From: Hericium rajendrae
Lineage: Eukaryota; Basidiomycota; Agaricomycetes; Russulales; Hericiaceae
Direction of reading: 5' to 3'
Length of the DNA stretch: 64,000 bases
NCBI GenBank assembly: GCA_033439255.1
Contig: CM065889.1
Coordinates: forward strand, 248,001-312,000
In this document: positions 22,209 to 32,341 of the stretch, in pieces
How the letters are laid out: every line of letters starts with the position of its first letter
How positions within the stretch are numbered: the stretch's first letter is position 1
Made by a program: the position numbers and the translations under genes
Notes under the pieces: generated by a model
Database searches by the model: none
Told to the model about the DNA's origin: nothing
Seen by the model: the letters and a program-made list of their open reading frames with translations, nothing else

Positions 22209-22804
22209 GCCTTGTCTGAGGGAATCGGAATCGGGATTTGGGTTTGAATACGAATTGGCATTGTAGCTCAAAATTGTTAGCACTTTGTATTATAGTCGCA
22301 CCTCATCGTGTGGAAATATATGGGTCTTCTCATTGATTTGATTCCTGGATTGATTGATTGAGTAGTCCAAAGGACTTCTGAGATTCTGGAACGAAGTATG
22401 TCGATATATCTTTGAGTTCTGAGTCGACAACAGCGCGACTTGAGATCCCTTCTGCCAACAGCAAACGGTAACGTCGGTTTGATTTGCCCTGAGGTCGGCC
22501 AATGTCCACCGCTCCCGTTTCTCCGCTTTGCAGACTCTGCAGTCGTCGACTTTTCGGTGGGCGACACGGAGGATCACGTTCTTGCAGTTCCTGACATGTC
22601 GCTGCAGCGCTCAGTTCGATATTCGTGCGAGGCCTCATTACGGCGGGCCGGCAAGCGCATTAGGAATACTAGTGTGTAGGCGTCAACATGCGCGCGACGT
22701 CGAAGTGAGGAAATCCGGACGTCATCATCGTCGATACATTGGTCGCAAAAAAGCAAACTAATGTCGTCTATAGTGTCATAGATAATCTGGTCGTGTCTAT
22801 TGAC
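22209..22804. other. Hsp20 3' flank and outer end of inverted-repeat arm A
   Basis: From about 22480 on, the reverse complement matches 34500-34770: shared runs include cgcttgccggcccgcc, ggcctcgcacgaa and gacatgtcaggaactgcaa. No gene is supported; short open frames here are pieces of the repeat. Confidence 0.7.
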
Positions 22805-25370
22805 CTATTGTGTCATAATAGGAACAGCAATCATGCAAAAGGATCTGAAGCTTGTCTCATTGGACTTTTTCTCATAGCCTTTGACGTCAAAGTATCGAGT
22901 GAGGTACATCCCCACGACGGCGACCATGATAGCTGAGCCTATAAGCAAAGTTCAGCACTCAACTCGTTAAAAACCCTTGTCGGACAAGATGCACCTGCGT
23001 AGATACCGACAGGCTTATAGCTGCCTGTCGCGTTGTTGATCGCGCCCGAGATCGGAGGGCCTGCGACAGCGCCAAACGCCATCGTCGTAAAGTACATCCC
23101 AGTACGACGACCAGAATCGCCCGGCTCGCCGAAGTTGATCATGGGCGCGGGGCATAGCCCGATGTACGCGCCAGAAGCGTATCTGCAGTCACAGGCCAGG
23201 TCAGCACATACCAGTAGGATCAAAGCTCAGAAGAGTACCGTCAAACGCACCCGTAGAAAATGGCGATGATGGTCACGGCGGCCTTGCCGTGCACGAAGGG
23301 CCAGATGTAAGTGAAGACGCCCGTGAAGGCCATCATCGGAGCCATGATGTTTATCGGACCTGCATAAGTGTGACTGATGAGGACATGGACTTTGGATGGG
23401 GGCGGCGCGAGGACTGACCTATACGATCTGCAATTACCCCACTGGTCAGCCGCCCGAAACCTGACGCCGCGTTGGCGATGGCCACCAGATAGAATGAATA
23501 ATTCTCTGTGAGGCCCTGAGTGGGTCCGCTAGCGCCGATGTATGTCAGGACTATCCACTCCAGTCAGTGCAGGCCCCACGAGGTCATGTAGTGTCCCTTA
23601 CCGGTATAAAGACCAAGGAATGATATTAATCCCGAGACGGTATAAACTAAGAACGCGGGATTCTTCCAGACGCCGAAGTTGAACAATCCGCCCGTCACGT
23701 TGACGGAGGCAAACGGCGCCTCAATGTCTAGCGGATAATTGTTGAGTCTTCCACTCTGGGCATCTGCCGGACCAGAGACTGACCAAACTCGCGAAACCCA
23801 AAGTAAACATAAGAAAGAAGCCGAAGATCCTCATAGTCCACTTAAATCTACGGGATTGAAGGTCAAATGAGAGTGCGACTAACGTATATCTCAAAGCGTA
23901 CCCGACTTCGGTTTGTAGGTTGCGAAACATAATCGGAAAGATCGTCCCTCCAATCGAAGAGCCACATGCATTGACCCCCAGCGCTATGCCGCGCTTCTTC
24001 TTGAACCACTGGGAGACAATACTGACCACTGGGCCAAAGACAGCACCACAGGCAAGCTGATGATATATCAGTTCAGTTGTTGATCAAGTCTTTCGAACCG
24101 GGACTTACACCAAGAGCAATCCCTTGACAGAGAAGCAGTTGCCAATACGTTGTGCATTCTGCAATCAAGAACGTAGCGACGACAAGCAGAACACTGGCTG
24201 CGCCGAAAAAGCTTTTGAAGTATCCGAGATCAAACAGCCGACCGAATATAATGCAAGGGAGGAAACAGAGCGCATACTTAAATGGAGTGGTCAGACATTA
24301 TACACATGGTTGTGTTCAGCAACTCACTTGAATTGATCCGATCCATGCTCTTCAGGAATATTAGTCCATAGGCGTGGAGAGTTATTACTTACAACAGGTT
24401 GGGAGACGTACATGGTTGATGGTGATGTACCCTCCAGGAGGACAGTTTCATAGTATGCCTGGAATGTCTGCGAAACGCATGATTAGCACTCGCAAAACGG
24501 CCGAGGAATAGAGACATGTTCACGTACCCCCCAAGCATTGACATAACCGAATCTGTCCAGGATGAAATCAGTCAAATGGAGGACAAAGATGGATGTGACT
24601 CATATTGAATTGCTCACGTCGACATTTCCGCAGTCAATGCCTAGAATATTGTCAGATCTATAAAATGACATCTCGGGGGAGAAGGAATACTTACCCCAAT
24701 GATCACAAGCCAAGCTGCAAGCCCGCCATCCGGGTAGTCATCCTCTTCACCGACGAGAATATTGGAGACCTCAGCGTTCGTAGTGTGTCTCCACTATGGT
24801 CCACATTCTTCATAGACTTGATATCATGCTCGCAATGGGGGCGACGTCCGGCCTAAGCCAGCGAGGGATATGTCCTCACTGTTTTCGGTTCCTGTGGCCG
24901 ACATGGACAAATTGACTACGGCCGGTGGAGCAAGGGACGCAGCGCGAGGCTCTGGCTCTGGATCGTAGCGTGAGCCTACGATGTGTGGAAATAGGACGGA
25001 GAAACCTGCCTCCATTATTAGCCGGGTTTTATGTACTTTCGTTGTTTGTTGTGTTTGACTCATGGTGGAATGTGATCGTCAGATAAGCAGCCGGCGGTAC
25101 CATAATCGCATCATTGCATCATGTTGAATCTTTACATACCGACTGTTGCCCTATGTCCCAGTTCTAGCCATGACAGCACGTTCTAGATTACCTTCTTACT
25201 TGGTCAGAAGGCGATATGTGCCGTTTTGGTATACTCACTTGAGCGAAGTACTAGAATGTCTGGTCAGAAAACGACCTTGAGCGACAAGGCACGGACAGTC
25301 TGAATGAATTTCCCCACACATGATCGCGATCAAGTATCGAATCGATGCGCGGACGAGAGAAAGAATGAAC
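22470..25370 (-). repeat. Inverted-repeat arm A (about 2.9 kb)
   Basis: Contains MFS copy A plus both flanks. Read on the minus strand it aligns throughout with 31810-34780 on the plus strand. Examples are the promoter block gactgtccgtgccttgt, all 13 exon boundaries, and the 3' flank with tgccggcccgcc. Limits were estimated by eye and may be off by tens of bases. Confidence 0.85.
22805..24904 (-). pseudogene. MFS monocarboxylate-type transporter, copy A, disrupted
   Basis: Twelve-helix major-facilitator protein of the fungal MCT (SLC16/Mch) group; substrate unknown. It has the same 13-exon layout as copy B. Exon 1 (24904-24695) has the same 210-nt length as in B but contains an in-frame TGA at 24826-24824, apparently from compensating indels around it. 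A second lesion is a one-base loss near 23702-23708 in the exon reading TLRRRLPP then VNVTGGLFNFGVWKNP. Elsewhere the family blocks are intact: YPDGGLAAWLVIIG, FGYVNAWGTFQAYYETVLLE, SWIGSIQ-like AWIGSIQ, GPVVSIVSQWFKKKRGIALG, YASGAYIGLCPAPMINFGEP and FTTMAFGAVAGPPISGAINN. The C-terminus is longer than in B and ends CMIAVPIMTQ. It is called a pseudogene because of the stop, though sequence error could explain part of this. Confidence 0.7.
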
Positions 25371-25557
25371 TGTGTCCTTCTCGCGAACAACAGCGTGCCC
25401 CATTTCGGAGCCAACCTACCACGATAGACATGCGCGCGCATGTCGTCAACTGAGCACATGAAAGCAAAACGCAATCCTTGAGGTGATATAGAATATAAAA
25501 CAGTACCATTAGCATGTCCTTCCGCATGATGGAGCCCAGGATGTGCACTCATAGCGT
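24905..25557. promoter_or_regulatory. Upstream flank of MFS copy A, part of the inverted repeat to about 25370
   Basis: Shares a conserved block with 31818-32060 near copy B (reverse complement), including cgcgatcatgtg and gactgtccgtgccttgt, so the promoter was duplicated with the gene. The part from 25370 to the coiled-coil gene stop at 25558 is unique, and no gene was recognised in it. Confidence 0.6.
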
Positions 25558-28500
25558 CTATTCCACATCGGAATTATCACCGGCTAAATTCTCACTCTCC
25601 TCTCCCCGCGTCTCCAGCGACGATTCTGCTCGGTGGATGCTAGGCTGTTGCAGCGAGATCATGGATACTGACCGCCCCTTCAGCGCAGGGCTGCCTCCTG
25701 GCCTTCCATGACCGAACGATGCGCTGCGCATCCCCAGCCCCAGCATGTACATCCCGGACGTCGTCCTGGCTCTCGGCGAAGGTCTCGCAGGAGACGATGG
25801 CATTTGCAGCACGTGTTCGGGCATCGGAATGCGCAGATCCAGGGCTGCAAAAGGGCTCAAGGGACGGCTTCTCGCCGCCTGCCTCAGAGGAGGGCACGCG
25901 CGCATGTATTTGCACGGTTGATGGGCACGGCGCAGGCGGGAGGATGTCATTACGGAGCCAAACGTCGGCGCAGGACTAGTGGGTCGTGATGAAGGTGTGA
26001 ATAGTCCAGCTGCGAGCGTCGTCCACGATGCGTTAGCACCGGACTGTACCTGGTCTTCCTCGGGCGTCGTGGGCAGTTCGTGTAGGGCACGCTTCACTGC
26101 GGCAACATCATGCTCCAAATCGTCCAGCTTGCGCGCGAACAGACTCTGTGCACGCGCAACTGCGGTATCCGTTCCATCGATGAATGCCCGCACCGCTGTC
26201 TCAACTTCCGCTTCTTCAGCCTCGGGAATGGCATCCGGTATTGACAGTAACGTTTCATAACCTCGCGCGATACGCTCTTCGTCCGAGACACGGATCTCCA
26301 GCTCCACACGGGTATCCTCGTTGTAGTCATCGAGGCGGGCCACAGCCGTCTGCAGAACAGCCAGGAAGAAGAAGAGGGAAGAGTGGGCAAGGTTTGGTGA
26401 GATCGCGAAGAGCCAGGTGACAATCACGGAAAGCACGCTGCAGAGTGTCATAGCGATTCCTCGTTCGAGTCAACTCGGTGAGCAGATGTTCCTTCTCGGA
26501 AGGCAGTGAGACAGGGCCTGATGCAAGAGATGTTTGGATGTCGTCTGCGTCCTTGGTTGTATGCACTTGCTCACGACCATTCATTGTAGGAACCCCGGCT
26601 GATTCGTTCGATATGATAGTTGGTTCTTGCGTTTGGATAGCAGGAAATGATATCGAAATGTCAAGTGGAGTTGGGGACGGAACCACAGACGATTGCAAAG
26701 ATTTAAGTCCCTCCGAATCATGTACAGCTCGCGGAGATGGTTGATGAATGATAGTGGAATGTGACTTCGCTTCTGTGGTTAATTCTCGTTCTTGATCCAG
26801 TGACAATGATGTCAACGTCGAGTCTACAGGGAAAATGGACGTCGGAGGGTGCTGATCGCTGCTAACCCCCGAGACTGCATGACCATCTCCCAGAATCGGG
26901 GAAGGTGGAGAAATAGGTGAAGTCGCAGCGTCTACCTGCGTTCGTTTTGGAAGTAGGCCACCCATTTTCTTCTCACCCAGAGGAAGAAGTGGTACTTTGG
27001 CCGATGGTGGTGCAGGAGGGGGAGATGGAGGGATAATTTCCCCGTCCTCTGTCACTTCCGCCCGACCTAGGATTCTCTCCAGCCGCATCCTCTTCTCCGT
27101 TTCCATTTGCAGCTCTTCCACAAGTGTCTTGACAGCTTGTTCTGCCGCCAAAATCCTGGCGACACTCCCTAGACCGTCATGAGCATCTGCTCCCACCCGC
27201 GTAGACTCGTCGTCGCCATCCACGATACCAAGCAGCTGTATCCCATCGTCAACAACTTGCTCGAATCCTTCTCGGACAAGATTCGGATTGTCAACAGTCC
27301 GTTGGAGCGTTTCCTGTGCTCTTCTTGTCCAGCGACGCAATGCCTCTGCAAGGCCATCTTCTCTCCCGACCACAGCAAGTCGAAGAGCAATCTCGCGCCT
27401 TCTGCCATAGGATTCGCGACCAAGCTGCTCACTCAGTTCATCCAAGGCATCTCTGAGCCGCCCGGTCTGTTTGCGTTCCGTAGCCAATGTTGATTGCAAG
27501 TTCGAAATCTGCAAATTCAGAGTGGCAGTCGTAGCTTCATGCCGTGCTTTGAGATTATCAATGGATTTTTGGAGGGTATCGGTCGTAGACTGGGAAAACT
27601 TCCTGAACAAATAGGATGTTGTGAGCGAGTATAGAATGTAATAAGGAGAATACACTGTACATATATCGAGACACCATTTGTGCGGCCGACTTATCGTCAG
27701 CTCTGTACTTTTCGAGCTCGACTTGGACCTCAGCCAAATGTGCACGATCTTGCTCTGCTGCTTTCATTTCAGCCTCGCGCTTGGTTTCGACGACTGCTAG
27801 CTCCGCGTGAAGCCTTCCAATTTCTTGCTCCAACCTTTCCGTCTCCGCGTTGAACTCCTGAAGTAGTCTCTGCAAGCCCAACTTGCCGTCCTTCAGCCCA
27901 TCAAGTAGTGCAGCATTCGACGCATGTACGGCTCCATTCTCTCTCCCAGGCGAGACATGGTGGGACGCTGTTGAACTCCTGCTCGGTCTTCCCTCCAGTG
28001 TCCGGACGAGATCTGCATACTGCTGCACGACGCGGTCCATCATCTGACGCTCCTCCTCGGCTGCCCGCACTTTCCTATGCATCTCGCGCTCTCGTGCTTT
28101 CGCCTCCTCCCCTCGAGCATGTACGTTCGCTGAAGCCTGATACGCACCTGCGGCCTCGTGCTTCAGTTTATTGACGTCACTGAGCGCATTGGCGAGCTCT
28201 CGCGTCCTTGATACAAGCGTTCCCTCGGTCTCCGTAAGCTTGTCCGACAATCGACGCAAAGATATCGTCATCTCCGGTACCTGCAGCGCCGCCGGATGAG
28301 GCGACGTGTCCGGATGGCCATGTAATGCTGCCAGTTCCTCGCGAAGCGCCGCGTTCTCGCGCTGCAAGGTCTGCGCCCGTTCCAAAGCATACGTGGAGTC
28401 GAGCGAGTGCCTCTGCAATTTCAGTGCGGATGCGTGCGCTTCATGCTATACAAATTCCAAGCAACGTAGTCAAGGTCTAGAATGAGCGAACCATTTAGAC

Positions 28501-28607
28501 GGCGTACGAATGAGCTGCACCTGAAAGCGCTTCACAGCGACCTTGAGACTGCTGAGTTCGAGCGCAAGGGGGTGATCATCGTTGATTGTGAGCTCTGCAG
28601 CGCTCAT
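25558..28607 (-). CDS. Large coiled-coil protein of unknown function
   Basis: I do not recognise the family. Start ATG 28607 (MSAAELTINDDHPLALELSS). Exons 28607-28521 and 28445-27661 are in phase, then 27602 onward. The first 450 residues are almost continuous coiled coil: LERAQTLQRENAALREELAA, VRAAEEERQMMDRVVQQYAD and LEQEIGRLHAELAVVETKRE. A Pro/Ser-rich middle follows (EIIPPSPPPAPPSAKVPLLP). A second helical part is YNEDTRVELEIRVSDEERIA, then FIDGTDTAVARAQSLFARKL. The tail is Ser/Arg-rich and ends NLAGDNSDVE. Between 26320 and 26420 the frame changes from ...CHLALRDL to TAVARLDDY. A pyrimidine tract and a TTCTGCAG acceptor exist, but no GT donor of the right phase, so either an indel or a misread donor is present. 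A cytoskeletal or vesicle-tether role is possible only by analogy. Confidence 0.7.
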
Positions 28608-28943
28608 TACGATGCATCGAGTTCGAAATGGTGTGAAGCTGGACTGCGATCTGCTGCGAGACTACTCAGTACTGGATGTCCAGGAAGTTCATCACCGAAT
28701 CTTGCTGTCGGTGACCAGTGATCCGGGAGAGATCACCGGATCCGACACGAATATGCCAAATCATAGCGAAAAGCTCCGGTTGTGGCCGTTATGGCCCGAT
28801 TAGACCTATTTCACGGAACGGTAATTTCCTTTCCTGGATTATCATCGCAAGACTCCGAGACACAAACGTGCTCTTCTTGGATCCACCACCATCCATCCGC
28901 AGCTCCTCACACACCCACACATATCTCAAGACATACAGTACCA
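28608..28943. promoter_or_regulatory. Divergent promoter, coiled-coil gene / HEL2
   Basis: 336 bp between start codons at 28607 (-) and 28944 (+). No named element recognised. Confidence 0.4.
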
Positions 28944-31367
28944 ATGGCTGACGTCGCCATTCAGACCCAAAGTCGCCAGCCTTCGCAGGGTCAGGCTCAG
29001 CGGGGCAGGAGGACGAACCGCAAGAGAGGAGGTGACTCCGGACGGGGTGCCGCGAAAGCCGACGGGGGCAAGCCAGGTAGGACAGCTCCTTCCACAAAGA
29101 AGGAGGAAGCGGAGAAGGTTGTGAAGGAAGAAGTGAAGCCAGCTGTCGAGGTGGACGAGAGCAGACTGTGCTGGATCTGTGCGGAGCCCGCCAAATATTA
29201 CTCGGTCTCTGAGTGCAACCATCGAACATGCCATGTCTGTGCATTGCGGCTGCGTGCACTTTACAAGAAAATGGATTGTACATTTTGCAAGGTGTGCAGT
29301 ATCTGACCACGCGTTTGACTTTCCCGTATCTGATGCGGTGAAATGATATAGGAACCACAACCCACCGTCATATTCACGGAGTCTGCAGATAGGCCGTTTT
29401 CTTCATACACGCCAGAAGAGATACCACACAAGGACTCGAAGCTGTCTATCTATTTTGAGACGGAAGAGATGATGGAGGAGACTTTGGTTCTTCTTCGCTT
29501 TAACTGCCCCGACCCGGACTGTGACTACACGGCGTCGGGTTGGAATGACTGAAATTGCACGCCCGAGGACAGCATGGAAAATTAATGTGGTACGTCCGCA
29601 TCAGGGAGGTTCCTGTGATTCATAATCTCATTTTGTGTTCAGTGATCTATGCATTCGACACAAGAAAGTGTTTTCCCATGAACATGCATTATATTCGCCG
29701 AGCCAATTAGCCCTGCATCTACCATCGATGCCTCAGCGACATGGTCAAAAACAAGTAACGTCGGATAAAGTGGAAGGTGGCATCCATCCTTATTGTGAAT
29801 TTTGTCGCGACTGCTTCTTTGGGGACGACGAACTGTACTCGCACATGAGAGAAAGGCACGAGGAGTGTTTCGTCTGCAAACGAAACGAGGTCAGGGACCA
29901 ATAGTCAGTGACTCCGTGTTATATCTCTGTACTATGTCTGACGATTTGTCCAGCTTCAAAAATTACGAGGCCTTGGTATGTGGTATATTTTTGTGAACAG
30001 TGTGTCTTATTGATTTATCTGTAGGAGAAACATTTCGACCATGCGCACCATCCATGTCCCAACTCATCTTGTCAAGCACGGAAGTTTGTCGTGTTTGGGT
30101 CGCTGCTCGATCTGCAAGCACACATGGTCGAGGAGCACGGCGCAGAGATGACCCCGCGCGACAAGAAAATCGCACAACGTGTGGATGCTGGCTTTGGGTT
30201 TCAAGAATCCGCCGCGGGAAGAAGAAGAGGTCCAAGAGAACGAGAGCCTCCACCGCACACAAACAGGAGGGACAGATTTGGTGGACATCTGACCACTGAC
30301 GGCGGGGCGATTACCACACCCAGTTCTGCTGGCCCAAGTCGTCGTCAGTCACCCTCGCCGCCGCCAGTGGACATGGACCCTGTCACCTTTGAGTACGCTT
30401 TCTTCACTGCACTGCCATGCTTTTCTTTTTAACTGGCGTTTTAGGCGTCAAAATGCCTTATACACTCGTCTCAGAGCTTTGGCGCCCAACCCCACGAATG
30501 CCATTGCTGCTGTGAAGTTGTCGCTCCGGTCTTATGTGGCATCGGAATCTGCTGCGAGCGACCTCATATCTACCGTTTGGAATATCTTGGATCGTGATCT
30601 CGACAACACCGCCAGCGTCGTAAATCTCCTTGTCGACCTTGTCGACGATGAAGAGAAAAAGACGTTGTTACTTGGGGCGTGGAATGGTTTCAAGATCGAG
30701 GTGCGCTCTTTTCGTCTTCAACTTCCATCGATCAGCCAACTCACCTATCATCTAGCAACGTCGACAATTCCCGGACCTGATCCCAACTGCTCAAGGCAAC
30801 AACTATGCCGGAGTCACAGGTGGCCGTGTGCTCAACATCAAGCAATCGACTGCAACTCGCTCCTCCCGACGTCCCTCCCGCGCAGTATGGGATCGTGTCG
30901 CGCAAGCAGCCTCGTCAGCCGGCCCCTCCACCCCCTCGCCTCCACCACCGGAACGTTTTCCCACTTTGCAGCCGTCTGCTCCCTCCATAACCGCCGGCCA
31001 TCGTCAACCACGAAGCACCACGGCGTGGTCGGCCTCCGCTTCGGGACACGCTCCTCCTGCTCCTAGGTCGGTACCCGCCGCAAAACCGAGCACACAGCCT
31101 GCTGCACCTAAATTCTCCAGCTCGCTGTTCCCGGAGCTTCCGAGCGCGTCGAGCCAACGAGCGAGACCGGTAGCTGGGGGCAAGACGTCGCTCCAGAAAA
31201 TTCTCGGCAGTTCGGCACCTGCAACATCTGCGTGGGCCCCAGGGGTCAGCGGTGATACAGCTGTTCAGGAAGCCCCGAATGGCAACATTCCTGAAACAGT
31301 CGGAAAGAAGAAGGGCAAGGGGAAGCAGAAACAGACGCTCTTTACGTTGGGAAGCTTTCCGACGTAA
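28944..31367 (+). CDS. HEL2: E3 ubiquitin ligase Hel2/ZNF598, ribosome-collision sensor, one 1-nt deletion
   Basis: RING ligase that ubiquitinates collided ribosomes in ribosome-associated quality control (family knowledge). Exons 28944-29291, 29352-29589, 29643-29903, 29954-29975, 30025-30392, 30445-30700 and 30756-31367; about 701 aa. A basic N-terminus with GRRTNRKRGGDSGRG precedes the RING LCWICAEPAKYYSVSECNHR then TCHVCALR and DCTFCK (about 72-116). Then come the zinc-finger array CPDPDCDYTASGWND, HPYCEFCRDCFFGDDELYSH, ECFVCKR and HHPCPNSSCQARKFVVFGSL, the helical domain RQNALYTRLRALAPNP, and VTGGRVLNIKQST. The end is low-complexity with KKKGKGKQKQTLFTLG. An in-frame TGA at 29550-29552 arises because one T is missing before LKLHARGQHGKLMC; restoring one base closes all phases. 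Confidence 0.93.
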
Positions 31368-32341
31368 CATGCAGTGATGAACGATGGATATACCTTACGG
31401 TTTGGGAATGAACTTAGAGCGGGTGTGAAGCTGATCCATGCATGTTGTAGGTTAGAGTATTCCATGAGAAAGATGATCTTTGCGATGTTGTTCGCGAGGA
31501 CACAGCTTGTCCCTTGGTCAGTGACCGGCGTTGGAACGCTGATGACTCTCACGTTGACTGCTTGTGTCTCATAATCGCCTGGTCAAACAGGTTCAGCCTA
31601 TCTCCGAAGTATCCGATTCTGGCCCTCTTCACCCTGCTTTAATTTAGAAACGTTAGGGAAAGAACTGTTATAAACGTGTTCGGCCGAGTTCATTCATTTG
31701 CACACCCTACAACCCATGATGAAGTGGAAGGAGCTTAAGAGCGCTTAAGCTAGGGACCGCACCGGACCGTGACGCCTACTGCGGGTTGAGGATGAGCCAT
31801 GTCCGCGCTTGTCCAGTCTTGTCCGCGCATCGATACGATCCAGTCTCGGCCGATTGGCTCGCGATCATGTGCGGGGAAGATCATTCGAATTGGGGTAGAC
31901 TGTCCGTGCCTTGTAGCTCAAAATCGTATTCTGACCAAAAATTCAAGCACTTCGCGCAGGCGAGTACACATACCAGAACGGCACTGTCACCTTCTGACCA
32001 GGTCAAGGAAGTAACCCAGAACGTACTGCGTGGCTAGAACTGGGACGCAGGGCAGGCAATCGGTACGTAAAGAACACGAGAACCCGATTATATGACATAT
32101 TGACAGTGCATGATGCATGCGGTTACGGGAGACCGTACCGCCGGCTAATTATGTTCGCACGAACAAGGCAATGATCATATTCCCGACCATGAGCCATAAC
32201 AAACAACGAAAATACATAAAGCGCGGCTAACGATGGAAGAGTTTCTCCGTCCTATCCCCACACATCGTAGGCTCACGCTACGGTCCTGCGTCAAGGCCTC
32301 CCGCTGCGTCCTTTTCCCCATAGGCTGTAGTTGATTTGTCC
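31368..32341. promoter_or_regulatory. HEL2 3' flank and upstream flank of MFS copy B
   Basis: 974 bp. From about 31810 the sequence matches the reverse complement of the flank of copy A. No gene recognised. Confidence 0.6.

Noticed and set aside
23721-24029. Separate small transporter genes inside the repeat arms
   Set aside because: These are single exons of the 13-exon MFS models, joined by good GT-AG introns.
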